Shown here piece after piece: positions 8,895-17,935 of a stretch of DNA of 39,792 nt. The position numbers and the translations under genes are program-made. The first letter of the stretch is position 1. Each line of letters begins with the position of its first letter. This DNA is from Deltaproteobacteria bacterium (GTDB lineage Bacteria > Myxococcota_A > Polyangia > Polyangiales > JADJMO01). The stretch lies in contig JALHOE010000069.1 of assembly GCA_022843175.1 (NCBI GenBank), positions 1 to 39,792 on the forward strand, given 5' to 3'. The notes below the pieces were generated by a model that saw only the letters and a program-made list of their open reading frames with translations, searched no databases and was not told the DNA's origin.

Positions 8895-11075
8895 CTACTC
8901 GTCGAGCGGCCGGGGAACCGTGATCGGCCCCGATCGCAGCAATGCGTCGAGGAGCGCCTTCCGGCTGCGAGGCGTTGCGGGACGCGCAGCTCTTGCGCGA
9001 TCTCCGACGTAGGGCCACAGCGCGTCGCGGAGCGTCGCCGGCAGGACGTTGTCAATGTACTCGAGCGCGGTGCCGCGCAGCGCTGGGTCGTTCGCGCGGA
9101 GCGCCCGCAGCGCGAGCTCCATGGGTTCCCGACCGTAGACGAGCGAGAGCAGCGCGAAGACGTGCTCGAGGCTCCGCGCGGTGCGGTCTCGGACGATCTG
9201 ATCGAGGAACGGCGTCGACTCCTCGAGCTCGGCGACCTCGAGCGGCGGCTCGACGTCCCACACCGCCCGATCGGCGGCGACCTCGCGCTCGGCCGCATCG
9301 AGGATGCGTTCGCGGGGGACGTTCAGGGCGGGATGCCGGCCAATCAGGTGAAGCAGCGCCAGGCCGGCCTCCCTCCGGACGTCGAAGCGGACGTCGCCGA
9401 GCGCATCGACCAAGCCGTCGAGCGCCCGCTGCACCGAGCAGCGCGCCAGCACGCGCGGGAGCCGCCGCCGGACGTCGAAGGGCGTCTGCGGGCCGAGCAG
9501 CGCGTCGACGATCGCGCCGGCGTGCTCGTCGGCCGAGCGACGCAGGCAGGCGATCGCCGACCCGTGGAGCGACGGATGCCCGATCAGGTCGATCACCCGC
9601 GGCACCAGCCACCGATGCACGGACGGCTCCTTCTCGAGCGTCTCGCGCGTCGCCTCCTCGTCGTCTGCGTCGAGGACGATCGTGGCCGGCTGAAGGTCGG
9701 TTCGGGCCTCGTCCTCGGGGAGCGTGAGGAGCCGCTCGTTGCGGAGCAGCTCGACCTCGCGCAGCAACCGCTCGCGATCGAGCGCGGCGAGGCTCCGATC
9801 GGCGAGGCGGAGCGAGTTGGAGCGAAGGCCACCCTCGAGCGCGTCGACGTACCCCGACCGAAGTCGCGCGGCGAAGAGGAGCGCGACGACCGCGAGGATG
9901 ATCGCGACGCGCAGGAGCACCGAGACCGCGAGGTGCGGCACCAGCGTCACGGTGGCCAGCGCGATGAGCGCGCCGAACGCGGTGCCGAGCCGATCGAACC
10001 CCACGTCGATGACCACCTTGGTCGAGCGCTTTCGCGAGGGGGTGAGCGGGGTGAACAGGAGCTCGTAGCCGCTACGCCAGGCGGAGTTGGAGACCACCGA
10101 CGTCATGCCGCGGGTCACCGCGATGGTGAGCAGCCGCGGGAGCTGCATCGCCACCGTCGTCACCACGACGACGAGCGCGGGCAAGAGCGTGACGACGCCG
10201 GTCGCGCCGATCGCGCGGAGGAGCCGCTGGGCGATCGCGACCTGCGCGACGAACGTGAGCACACCGACGCTCATGTGATAGAGCGCGAAGAACGAGAGGA
10301 GCCTCGGCCCGCTCCCGAAGGCCGCCGCGGCCTGCGCACCGAGCATGAAGTCGAAGAGCGCGTCCATCGCCGCGGCGAGCGCCACGACGAACCCGAGGTG
10401 CCGCAGATAGGGGACGGCGCGGAGCACCCCGAACGGCGAGGAGGTCTTCGGTTTCGACTCGGGCCCCTGAGCCTCCTCGCGCGCGCCGACCACGATCGCC
10501 GACACCGCGGCGAACGCGTGCAGCGACGCGAGCACCGCGAGCAGGCCGCGCGGACCGAGCGACGTCGCCTCGATGAAGGCGACGAAGCCGCCGACCACGC
10601 CGCCGAGCGTGCCGCCCGTGGCGATCCTCGCCACGCGTCGCTTCGCCATGCGCGGGTCGAAGCGCTCGTTGATGAGCGACCAGAACGCGCTGATCGCGGT
10701 GGTGCCGAACGCGGTGACGTGGAAGTAGACCAGGATCGCCGCGATGCGCGGCGACGCTCCGACGAGCACCCACTCGGCGATCGCGAGGAGCGAGCTCACG
10801 GCGAACAGCGCGGGCACGACGCGCCTCGGCCCGTAGAGCGCGAGCAGGCGTCCGAGGAGCAGAAGCGCACCGACCGAGAGCAGCGCGCTCGCGACCATGA
10901 TCGTCGGCAGGTTCGCCGCGGCGTACGTCGACAGGAACAGCGTGTCGCGCGTGGCCTTACCGACGACGTGGTGCGCGACCGCAGCCGCAGCCGTGACCAT
11001 CGCCGCGACGACGACGCGAGTGCCGGGCGGTGCGGTCCACGTCATTAAGCCGCAATGCAGAGGAGCAACGGCCAT
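8895..11075 (-). CDS. NTT/TLC-family transporter fused to C-terminal HEAT-like repeats
   Basis: First gene of the minus-strand operon; up to 726 residues. The N-terminal 400 residues are about twelve hydrophobic helices with the NTT-like block ELLFTPLTPSRKRSTKVVIDV, paralogous to the next gene. After about residue 430 the protein becomes soluble and helical, with HEAT-like units such as VIDLIGHPSLHGSAIACLRRS and LVDALGDVRFDVRREAGLALLHL. The repeats presumably form a cytoplasmic scaffold. An alternative start ten codons in (MTWTAPPG, 11045) looks equally natural for a membrane protein; neither has a well-spaced ribosome binding site. NTT homologues with HEAT domains are known in free-living bacteria, as far as I recall. 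Confidence 0.82.
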   Translation of the reverse strand: MAVAPLHCGLMTWTAPPGTRVVVAAMVTAAAAVAHHVVGKATRDTLFLSTYAAANLPTIMVASALLSVGALLLLGRLLALYGPRRVVPALFAVSSLLAIAEWVLVGASPRIAAILVYFHVTAFGTTAISAFWSLINERFDPRMAKRRVARIATGGTLGGVVGGFVAFIEATSLGPRGLLAVLASLHAFAAVSAIVVGAREEAQGPESKPKTSSPFGVLRAVPYLRHLGFVVALAAAMDALFDFMLGAQAAAAFGSGPRLLSFFALYHMSVGVLTFVAQVAIAQRLLRAIGATGVVTLLPALVVVVTTVAMQLPRLLTIAVTRGMTSVVSNSAWRSGYELLFTPLTPSRKRSTKVVIDVGFDRLGTAFGALIALATVTLVPHLAVSVLLRVAIILAVVALLFAARLRSGYVDALEGGLRSNSLRLADRSLAALDRERLLREVELLRNERLLTLPEDEARTDLQPATIVLDADDEEATRETLEKEPSVHRWLVPRVIDLIGHPSLHGSAIACLRRSADEHAGAIVDALLGPQTPFDVRRRLPRVLARCSVQRALDGLVDALGDVRFDVRREAGLALLHLIGRHPALNVPRERILDAAEREVAADRAVWDVEPPLEVAELEESTPFLDQIVRDRTARSLEHVFALLSLVYGREPMELALRALRANDPALRGTALEYIDNVLPATLRDALWPYVGDRARAARPATPRSRKALLDALLRSGPITVPRPLDE

Positions 11076-11239
11076 ACCTCACGTCACGACAGAGCTCTTG
11101 CAACGCAATGCAACAACACCACGCGCAAGCCATGCAGAGCGCCGCAATACCCGCGCGATCTCTGCGTTGAGTCTTGCCAACGATGATTTGAATGACGAAA
11201 CCGAACCCTGCGACGAACTGCAAGACGGGGAGGTACGCA

Positions 11240-12139
11240 GTGACGATTCGAAAGCGCGTGTTGGTCGGAGTGGTGAGCGCGACGGTGGCGATCTCGGCGT
11301 CCGCGAGCGCGGAGCCCATCAAGGATGAGCCTGCACCGAAGAAGCTCGAATGGCGCCACGAGCGCTTTCGTACGAGCGAATACGTCGTCACCGGCGTTCT
11401 GCTCTCGGGCCTTGTCGCGTCGCAGTTACTCAAACCCAAAGAGGACGCCACCGGCACGTGGAAGGGAGGAATCCTGATGGACGGCGGTGTAGCAAACGCG
11501 ATGCGCGCGTCGACGCCGGAGTCGCGCGAGCGCGCCGCCAACATCTCGGACTACTTCCTCTACGGGTTGATCGCGTTTCCGTTCCTCGACGCCGCCTACG
11601 CCGCCACCGTGCGCAAGAGCCCAGACGTCGCGTGGCAGATGACGCTCATCAACACGCAGGCCTTCGCGCTCACCGGCCTCACCACGTTCGCCATCAAGTC
11701 GCTCACCCACCGCGAGCGCCCGTGGACGTCCTCGTGCGATCCGGCGACCGACGCGAGCTGCAAGAGCAACGACAGCTTCCTCAGCGGTCACTCGTCGATG
11801 GCGTTCACCAGCGCCGGTCTCACGTGTGCGCACCACCAGGCGCTCAAGCTCTACGGCAACACCGCCGCCGACGTCAGCGCCTGCCTATTGTCGTTCGCGG
11901 CCGCCACGGCCACCGGCAGCCTGCGCATCCTCGCCGACCGACACTACGCGTCGGACGTCTTCGCCGGCGCGGCGATCGGCGTCGCCTCGGGCTACGTGCT
12001 GCCGATGCTGCTGCACTACCGCAACGGCGCCCCGTCCTCGAGCGACACGGTGAAGCACAAGGAGAAATCCTTCGCGTGGACCGCGGCGCCGACCGCCACC
12101 AAGACCGGCGCCGGCGTGGCCCTCACGGGCGTGTTCTAG
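11240..12139 (+). CDS. Secreted/outer-envelope PAP2-superfamily phosphatase
   Basis: Type 2 phosphatidic acid phosphatase of 299 residues, likely acting on lipid phosphates or undecaprenyl pyrophosphate outside the cytoplasm. The GTG at 11240 is chosen because GGGGAGG sits six bases upstream and translation then begins with a signal peptide cleaved near SASA/EPI; an ATG 48 bases earlier lacks both. All three catalytic motifs are present: KSLTHRERP (K-x6-RP), FLSGHSSM (the SGH motif), and LRILADRHYASD (R-x5-H-x3-D). Several hydrophobic segments remain after the signal. It is followed by the OmpA lipoprotein 34 bases downstream. Confidence 0.88.
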   Translation: MTIRKRVLVGVVSATVAISASASAEPIKDEPAPKKLEWRHERFRTSEYVVTGVLLSGLVASQLLKPKEDATGTWKGGILMDGGVANAMRASTPESRERAANISDYFLYGLIAFPFLDAAYAATVRKSPDVAWQMTLINTQAFALTGLTTFAIKSLTHRERPWTSSCDPATDASCKSNDSFLSGHSSMAFTSAGLTCAHHQALKLYGNTAADVSACLLSFAAATATGSLRILADRHYASDVFAGAAIGVASGYVLPMLLHYRNGAPSSSDTVKHKEKSFAWTAAPTATKTGAGVALTGVF

Positions 12140-12173
12140 GCAGAGGGCATGCGGCTTGCGACGGGGTGCGTTC

Positions 12174-13046
12174 ATGCGCCCCTCGATGCTGCTCCTCTCG
12201 ATCGCTCTGTCCCTCGCCTGCGTGAGCCGCTCCACCCACGACGCCGCGCTCGCGGACGCCGCGAGGGCCAGGGCGGCGTATGGAAGCGAGACCACCGCGC
12301 TCAAGGCGCGCATCGCCCAGCTGATGGACGATCTCGAAGACGCGCGGCTATCGAGCCTTGAGCGCGATGCACGGCTTGCGTTGGCGAGCGCAAACAACGA
12401 TTCGCTCCAAAAGAAGCTCGATGAGCAGACCGCGATCAACCAGAAGCTCTCGACCGAGCTGTCCAAGCTCGGCAAGGACGTGGACGCGCTGCTCAAAGAG
12501 GGCGGCCTCGGCGGATCGATCGCCGAGGCGAAGAAGCGCCTCGCCGAGCTGCGCAAGGCGCAGGCCGCCGCCGAAGCGCGCGCCGCGCTCTACAAGGACC
12601 TCACCCAGAAGCTGAAGAAGATGGTCGACGCCGGCGACCTCTCCATCGAGCTCCGCGAGGGGCGGATGGTCCTGGCGCTCCCCAACGATGTGCTCTTCGA
12701 CTCCGGCAAGTCGGAGCTCAAGCCTGCCGGCAAGGCCACGCTCGAGTCGGTCGCCTCGGTCATCAAGATGGTCCCGCGCAAGTTCCAGGTGGTGGGTCAC
12801 ACCGACGACGAGCCGATCAAGCTCTCCCCCTATGCCTCGAACTGGGAGCTCTCCACTGCGCGCGCGTTGAGCGTCGTGAGCTTCCTGCTGAGCCGTGGCG
12901 TAAAGCCGGCCACGCTCTCGGCCGCCGGTTACGGCGAGTTCGATCCGGTCGCGGCGAACACCGACCCGAAGGGCAGGGCGCGCAACCGCCGCATTGAGAT
13001 CACCGTGCAGCCGCAGATCGACGAGCTCGTCGCTGTGCCGCAGTGA
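12174..13046 (+). CDS. OmpA/MotB-like peptidoglycan-binding lipoprotein with coiled coil
   Basis: Cell-wall-anchored lipoprotein of 290 residues. MRPSMLLLSIALSLAC is a lipoprotein signal with the lipobox Cys at 16. Residues about 30-155 are a charged, heptad-rich coiled coil. The OmpA C-terminal domain follows: NDVLFDSGKSELKPAG, VVGHTDDEPI, NWELSTARA and the NRRIEI end, with the Asp and Arg residues that bind meso-diaminopimelate. It probably ties the outer membrane to peptidoglycan. The ATG is preferred over a TTG six codons upstream because it starts directly at the signal peptide. Confidence 0.9.
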   Translation: MRPSMLLLSIALSLACVSRSTHDAALADAARARAAYGSETTALKARIAQLMDDLEDARLSSLERDARLALASANNDSLQKKLDEQTAINQKLSTELSKLGKDVDALLKEGGLGGSIAEAKKRLAELRKAQAAAEARAALYKDLTQKLKKMVDAGDLSIELREGRMVLALPNDVLFDSGKSELKPAGKATLESVASVIKMVPRKFQVVGHTDDEPIKLSPYASNWELSTARALSVVSFLLSRGVKPATLSAAGYGEFDPVAANTDPKGRARNRRIEITVQPQIDELVAVPQ

Positions 13047-13058
13047 TTGGCGCGCGCG

Positions 13059-13265
13059 ATGCACGATTCCTCGTCCATGAGAGCTATTCATCAACCAAGT
13101 GCGTTCACCGGGCGCCACATCGCGCTCCTCGCGCTCCTCCTCGGTATCGGCGTGCTCATCCGCGCCGACGAGGCGGTGCCGCTCGCGTTCCGCGCGCCCG
13201 GCATGATCGTTCTGGCCGTGATCGCGCTCGTGCTCCTCGTCCGTCGTCCCCACACGGGTCGCTGA
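13059..13265 (+). CDS. Small putative membrane protein
   Basis: A 68-residue frame with two hydrophobic stretches (HIALLALLLGIGVLI and GMIVLAVIALVLLV) separated by a short acidic turn, ending in a basic tail. It fits neatly between the OmpA gene and the ABC ATPase gene on the same strand. No family is recognised. A second ATG at 13077 is possible. Support is its membrane pattern and position only. Confidence 0.4.
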   Translation: MHDSSSMRAIHQPSAFTGRHIALLALLLGIGVLIRADEAVPLAFRAPGMIVLAVIALVLLVRRPHTGR

Positions 13266-13281
13266 CAAAAGTGAGGTCCCC

Positions 13282-14016
13282 TTGGACGCGCTCATTCGCT
13301 TCCGGGGCGTGAAGAAGCGCTTCGGCGAGAAAGTTGTCTTCGACGGCCTCGACCTCGACATCTATCGAGGCGAGACGCTGACCGTGCTCGGCGGCTCGGG
13401 CGTCGGCAAGAGCGTGCTGCTCAAGCTCTTGATCGGGCTCATGCCGTTGGACGAGGGCTCGATCGAGTTCGACGGCGTCGAGCTCACGACGCTCGACGAG
13501 CACGGCCTGGCCGAGGTGCGCAACAAGATCGGGATGTTGTTTCAGGGCTCCGCGCTGTTCGACTCGCTGACCGTCGCGGAGAACGTCGCGTACGGCCTGC
13601 GCGAGCACATGCCGGGGCGGTCGCATCGCCGCGAGATCGCGGAGCGCGTTCGGGTCGTGCTCGAGATGGTCGGCCTCCCCGGCACCGAGCGGCTCACGCC
13701 GGCGGAGCTGTCGGGCGGCATGAAGAAGAGGGTCGCGCTCGCGCGCACGATCGCGCTGATGCCCGAGGTGCTGCTCTACGACGAGCCGACGACGGGCCTC
13801 GACCCCCCGAACGCCGCGCGCATCGCGCAGCTGATTCGCGAGATCAACACCTCGCTGAAGGTCACTTCGATCGTCGTCACCCACGACATGCACACCGCCT
13901 TCGCGGTGTCCGATCGACTGGTCATGATCCGCGACGGGAAGATCTGCGTGGACGCGACGCCCGACCAGCTGCGCGCCAACCCCGATCCCTACGTGCAGGC
14001 GTTCATCGCAGCATGA
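13282..14016 (+). CDS. ABC transporter ATP-binding protein, Mla/Ttg2A type
   Basis: Cytoplasmic ATPase of 244 residues with all ABC motifs: Walker A GGSGVGKS (37-44), Q-loop MLFQGSALFDS, signature LSGGMKKR (143-150), Walker B VLLYDEPTTGLDP and switch THDM. The Q-loop and signature wording is typical of MlaF, the ATPase of retrograde phospholipid transport between the membranes. Start is a TTG preceded by GTGAGG about five bases away; no ATG or GTG fits the N-terminus. The MlaE permease and MlaD partners are absent nearby, so it must work with subunits encoded elsewhere. The last 14 bases overlap the convergent FGE gene. Confidence 0.87.
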   Translation: MDALIRFRGVKKRFGEKVVFDGLDLDIYRGETLTVLGGSGVGKSVLLKLLIGLMPLDEGSIEFDGVELTTLDEHGLAEVRNKIGMLFQGSALFDSLTVAENVAYGLREHMPGRSHRREIAERVRVVLEMVGLPGTERLTPAELSGGMKKRVALARTIALMPEVLLYDEPTTGLDPPNAARIAQLIREINTSLKVTSIVVTHDMHTAFAVSDRLVMIRDGKICVDATPDQLRANPDPYVQAFIAA

Positions 14017-14755
14017 CCGGGGGCCGCTCGGTCGCGCCAGCCGGATCGGCGCAGCAGCGGACGCCGACCTGCGGCCCCGCGTAGCTCTCGCCGTGCCCGG
14101 TGGTCGCGGCGCGACAGGTGTTGCGGCCGGGCAGCCACCACGCGCCCTTCATCGTCGAGCGATCGCGGGGATCGGTGGGGCGGTCGAGCGTCGCCCATTC
14201 CTCGACGTTGCCGCTCATGTTCACCACGCCGTAGGGGCTCACGCACAGCGGACGTGCGTCTCCGGGCTCGCGCAGATCGAACAGCCCGGCGTTCGGCTTT
14301 CCGAGCGGCGACCGATCGATGTTGCAGGCCACTGCGTCGCGCGCGAAGCCGTAGGGGTACGGGCGTATCTCCTCGCCCTCGCACGCGAGCTGCCACTCCG
14401 ACTCGTTGCAGAGCCGCTTGCCCATCGACCGGCACAGCGCGTTGGCCGTCGTCCACGAGTGATTCACGGCGGGGAGCGACGCGCCCGGCGGCGTGTACTC
14501 GTAGCGGTCGATGCAGAACCGCAGCTCGGTGCGCGCAGGGGAGAGGCAGGTCGGCTTGCCGTACTCGGCGCAGCGGAACTGGGCGTAGGGACCCTCGGGA
14601 TCGAGCCAGCGCAGACACTGGTGGCGCACCTCCGGGCAGTACTCCCCGTCGACGAGCACCATCTCGTCGGGGCAGCTCCTCCCCTCGCGCTCCACACGGC
14701 ACCCCGGCGCCGCGACGGCGAGGAGGAGCACGCTCGTGGCAACCAGCTTGGACAT
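14003..14755 (-). CDS. Lipoprotein with FGE-sulfatase (SUMF1-like) domain
   Basis: Exported protein of 250 residues. MSKLVATSVLLLAVAAPGC is a lipoprotein signal. The rest is a formylglycine-generating-enzyme fold: RFCIDRYEYT, GKRLCNESEWQLACEG, VVNMSGNVEEWA and GVRCC. True FGE enzymes and ergothioneine synthases share this fold, but secreted myxobacterial copies are often of unknown activity. There are many cysteines, some probably disulfide-bonded. It converges with the ABC ATPase and lies 35 bases downstream of the PAS-like gene. Confidence 0.82.
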   Translation of the reverse strand: MSKLVATSVLLLAVAAPGCRVEREGRSCPDEMVLVDGEYCPEVRHQCLRWLDPEGPYAQFRCAEYGKPTCLSPARTELRFCIDRYEYTPPGASLPAVNHSWTTANALCRSMGKRLCNESEWQLACEGEEIRPYPYGFARDAVACNIDRSPLGKPNAGLFDLREPGDARPLCVSPYGVVNMSGNVEEWATLDRPTDPRDRSTMKGAWWLPGRNTCRAATTGHGESYAGPQVGVRCCADPAGATERPPVMLR

Positions 14756-14790
14756 CGCCCTCGAGCGATGTGGGTGCATCGCACGTTCCA

Positions 14791-15804
14791 CTACGCCGCG
14801 GGCGCGATCAGCATCGAGACGCATGGGATCGACGCACGACGTGCGCTGACGGCCGCGAGCTCCACGCGCGAGCCGTCGCCGAGCGAAAACGGCCCGATCC
14901 ACTGCGGTTCGCTGCCGATCGCGACGCTCGCACGGATGAGCGGGAGTCGATCCTCGGGCGAGAGGATCGACACCAGGGACGCGTCGCCGAGGATCGCGCG
15001 TCCGCGACTGTTGGTCTCGGTCGCGCGGAGCGTGGCCCGATCGACGTTGACCATGGGTAGGTTGGTGCGGCGCGGCGCGGGCGGCGCGAATGGCTCGCGC
15101 TCGGCGAGAACCGCGAGGACGACCCCCGGCAGCGGCATCGCGCACCGTACGACGAGCGGGCGTGCGGTGAGGCCGATCCGCGATTCGATCTCCCGCGCCT
15201 CGCCGTCCGCGCGGAGCGCGTCGTCGAGCACCCGCCGCAGCGCGGCGCTGTCGGACCGCATCGTCCCGAGCGCGTCGAGGGAGTCCGCGCCGCACGCGAG
15301 CTCGGAGAAGACCGCGTTGGCGTGCTGGACCTCGCCGCGATCGTCGAGCACGGCGACGCCGGGCACCTCGGCGTGCAGCGGACCGTCGCCGAAGTCGCTC
15401 GCGTCCGCGGCGCTGATCGCGATCGTGAGCCGGAGCACCGCGAGGCCGATCTTGGTTCGCACGTACTCGTCGGCGGGGCGCGACAGCTCGAAGCGCACGA
15501 GACCGGGGCGCCCTCCGAGATCGGCTGGCAGCGGCGCTGAAATGGCGAGGGGATCGTCCTCGGCCGCTGCGAGCGACCACGCCCGATAGGCGCGTGCTTC
15601 GGCGAGGCCGAGGTCGAGCCGCGAGAGGTGGGCCGACGACCAGCTGGCCATGCGCAGGTGACCGTTGCGCTGGACGATGACCACCAGGCTCCGAATGGCG
15701 GTATTGGGAGCAGTGGCGAACCCTACCTCGCGAACGATCCGGCGCAGCGCCTCGGGGCTCAGCGCGTTGTCGCGATAGAGGGTCGGGGCCTGCATTCGGA
15801 TCAC
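14791..15804 (-). CDS. Hypothetical protein with PAS-like domain
   Basis: Cytoplasmic protein of about 337 residues with no signal peptide. A PAS-like stretch in the middle reads PGVAVLDDRGEVQHANAVFSEL. The flanking parts are not recognised. No output domain (kinase, HTH or cyclase) is visible. The GTG start at 15804 overlaps the TGA of the upstream gene (GTGA), which argues for translational coupling; an ATG three codons in is the alternative. Confidence 0.65.
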   Translation of the reverse strand: MIRMQAPTLYRDNALSPEALRRIVREVGFATAPNTAIRSLVVIVQRNGHLRMASWSSAHLSRLDLGLAEARAYRAWSLAAAEDDPLAISAPLPADLGGRPGLVRFELSRPADEYVRTKIGLAVLRLTIAISAADASDFGDGPLHAEVPGVAVLDDRGEVQHANAVFSELACGADSLDALGTMRSDSAALRRVLDDALRADGEAREIESRIGLTARPLVVRCAMPLPGVVLAVLAEREPFAPPAPRRTNLPMVNVDRATLRATETNSRGRAILGDASLVSILSPEDRLPLIRASVAIGSEPQWIGPFSLGDGSRVELAAVSARRASIPCVSMLIAPAA

Positions 15805-16610
15805 ATCACCGGGTTGGGCGCGCTTTGCGGTTTGCTCCAGGGCCGGCCCACGGCGGGGGGCATCACCGCGAGCGTAACGCCGCCGTACCAGGTGCGGGTC
15901 TCGGTGCCCGCTCGCATGAAGCTCGCGTCACCGCAGAGGCCGATCGGATACGCGATCACGCACGCGTGCGCGTCGGCGGTGTCGACCTTCGTGCCGTCCC
16001 TGCTCGGAATGCGCGCGACGGCTGCGCCGACGCGCAACACCGGCAGCTGCACCGCGGTGTAGAGGCCGGGGGCCAAGCCCGACCCGAGGATGCGTGCGTC
16101 GACGTCGCCCGGCCGGAAGCGACCCGTGAGCACCGCGCCGTAGCTGCCGCCGAGCTCGAGGACCGTCCAACCGCGGATGTACTGCCAGCCGAGCTCGCCG
16201 CGGGGCAGCTCGATCAACGACGAGTAGAAAGCCTGGTTGCCCATCAGGTGGCCCCGCGCGCCCGCGCGCACGAACGGACCGTGGTTCTCCGCGACCGGCG
16301 CGCGCACGCCGAACGTGAGGAGCGCGCCGAGCGAGCCGTCGAAGCCCGCGCTGCCGCCGCCAATGCCGAAGAAGTGGGCGCCGTGCGTGGAGAACAACCC
16401 GTGGGTCCTGAGCTCCTCGCCACGGCCGGCGAGCTGCAGGCTCGTCGCGGTGTCGTTGTGGATTCGGGTCACGCCGACCCGGAGACCAACCCAGCCCTGC
16501 TTGGTGTCGTTCCCGACGCTCGTGGTCCGCGCGTCGCTCTGCTGCGCGGAGGCTCCGCGCGCGAGCGTCGCAAGGCAGACGACGGCCAGGGCAGCGACGA
16601 GGCGAGCCAT
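15801..16610 (-). CDS. Secreted hypothetical protein, possibly outer-membrane beta-barrel
   Basis: A 269-residue protein with a clear signal peptide, cut near GASA/QQ. The mature part is rich in Gly and aromatic residues with alternating polarity (for example WTVLELGGSYGAVLTGRF), as in outer-membrane barrels. Two cysteines lie near the end. No named family is recognised. It is the first gene of a minus-strand pair with the PAS-like protein and diverges from the CBS gene with about 150 bases between them. Confidence 0.65.
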   Translation of the reverse strand: MARLVAALAVVCLATLARGASAQQSDARTTSVGNDTKQGWVGLRVGVTRIHNDTATSLQLAGRGEELRTHGLFSTHGAHFFGIGGGSAGFDGSLGALLTFGVRAPVAENHGPFVRAGARGHLMGNQAFYSSLIELPRGELGWQYIRGWTVLELGGSYGAVLTGRFRPGDVDARILGSGLAPGLYTAVQLPVLRVGAAVARIPSRDGTKVDTADAHACVIAYPIGLCGDASFMRAGTETRTWYGGVTLAVMPPAVGRPWSKPQSAPNPVM

Positions 16611-16764
16611 GCTCGCGCTAGCTGCAACGTATATGCCCCGCGCGAACGACACGTTCTCTAGCGTGGCGCTGCGCAGGCGCGCGCAAAACGTGCGTCGGGA
16701 TCGAGGTCGCGCGCATCGCCCCACGCCCGCGGGCGCGCGGAATGGCGCTTGCTCGTTGGCACCC

Positions 16765-17502
16765 ATGGCCCTCTCCATCCGCGAAGTGATGAACCGTGAG
16801 CTCTTCGCTCTTCGGCCCGCCGAATCGATCGCGGACGCGATCGGATACCTCGTCGCGCTCGGGATCAGCGGCGCACCGGTGATCGAAGAGGGGAAACCGG
16901 TCGGCGTCGTGACCCTCGGAGATCTGCTGGCGCCGCGCGAGGGCGCGACCGTGCGCGAGCGCATGACCTCGCCCGCGGTGACGATCGACCTGCACGCGTC
17001 GATCGCCGACGCGAGCGCGGCCCTCGCGGAGCGCGGGGTCCACCGACTCATCGTCACCGACGACACCGGGCACGCGGTCGGCGTCGCGTCGGCCCTCGAT
17101 CTGCTGCGCGGCCTCATCGGCGCTCCGATCGCCCACCCGCCGGCGTTCCCCCACATCGATCGGCGCACGGGCCTGTCGTGGAGCGACGACATGAAGTTCG
17201 ATCTCGACCACGTCATGACCGCCCCCGCCGCGCCCGGGCTCCTCGCGCTCGTTCACGGCGGCGCAGGCGAGCCGGAGCGCGTCGTGTGGGCGGAGGACTG
17301 CGAAGACGTGCGCGCACGGCTCGCAGTGCTCGTCTCCTACGTCCCCGACTCCGAGCCGCCGTCGCTGCGCAACCTCCTCGCCAGGTCCGAGCACCTGCGG
17401 TTCCGCACGGCCGTCGCCAAGAGCCCGAAGACCCGGACGCGCGCGCTCAAGAGGGTGCTCGACGACGCTGCACGCCTACGGCTTCCTGCGCCTCTGCGGT
17501 GA
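16765..17502 (+). CDS. CBS-domain protein
   Basis: Cytoplasmic protein of 245 residues. Two CBS motifs occupy the first 120 residues (IREVMNRELFALRPAESIADAIGYL, cited here only as the opening block, then VRERMTSPAVTIDLHASI). Such pairs bind adenine nucleotides and act as energy sensors. The C-terminal half (about 125-245) is not recognised; it contains WAEDCEDVRARLAVLVSYV and a basic end. The ATG follows a non-coding stretch. Its last 56 bases overlap the 3' end of the convergent YeeE-like gene, in which case one of the two termini may be shorter in nature. Confidence 0.78.
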   Translation: MALSIREVMNRELFALRPAESIADAIGYLVALGISGAPVIEEGKPVGVVTLGDLLAPREGATVRERMTSPAVTIDLHASIADASAALAERGVHRLIVTDDTGHAVGVASALDLLRGLIGAPIAHPPAFPHIDRRTGLSWSDDMKFDLDHVMTAPAAPGLLALVHGGAGEPERVVWAEDCEDVRARLAVLVSYVPDSEPPSLRNLLARSEHLRFRTAVAKSPKTRTRALKRVLDDAARLRLPAPLR

Positions 17503-17935
17503 CCGGCGCCGCCGGCGCCGACACCTGCGGAACCACCCGACGGTAGATCGCGATCGTCGCCACCATCGTCGCGACGAACGCCAGCGTCGTCTTCGCGCCG
17601 CTGAACATGGAGACCAGCGCCGGCCCGGGGCACAGGCCGCCGATGCCCCAGCCGAGGCCGAAGATCGCCGCGCCCGCGAGCAGCCGCCCGTCGATGTCCG
17701 TACGCGTCGGCAACACGAACCTCGACGCGAGGCGGGGCGCCGGGAGCTTCAACGCGCGACGCGCGAAGTAGAGGTGCGCGGCGATGGCGCCGCCCATCAC
17801 GAACGTCAGGCTCGGGTCCCATCGCCCGAAGAAGTCGAGGAACCCAACCACCTTCGCCGGCTGAGTCATGCCCGAGATGCCGAGGCCGATCGCGAAGATC
17901 AACCCGACGAGAAACGAGACGACGCTCTGCCTCAT
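17447..17935 (-). CDS. YeeE/YedE family transporter, second half (DUF6691-type)
   Basis: Inner-membrane protein of 162 residues with four hydrophobic segments. MRQSVVSFLVGLIFAIGLGISGMTQPAKVVGFLDFFGRWDPSL-like opening (quoted in part: GISGMTQPAKVVGFLDF) and GLGWGIGGLCPGPAL are family hallmarks. Many bacteria split the YeeE/TsuA thiosulfate transporter into two such genes. The conserved Cys in GLCPGP matches the sulfur-relay cysteine of the family. Its ATG overlaps the stop of the partner gene by four bases. Confidence 0.87.
   Translation of the reverse strand: MRQSVVSFLVGLIFAIGLGISGMTQPAKVVGFLDFFGRWDPSLTFVMGGAIAAHLYFARRALKLPAPRLASRFVLPTRTDIDGRLLAGAAIFGLGWGIGGLCPGPALVSMFSGAKTTLAFVATMVATIAIYRRVVPQVSAPAAPVTAEAQEAVGVQRRRAPS

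Noticed and set aside
11205..11230. GAACCCT upstream of the PAP2 gene as another ECF element
   Set aside because: The second block (GCNNGCTCTYACCG) is absent at the required spacing.
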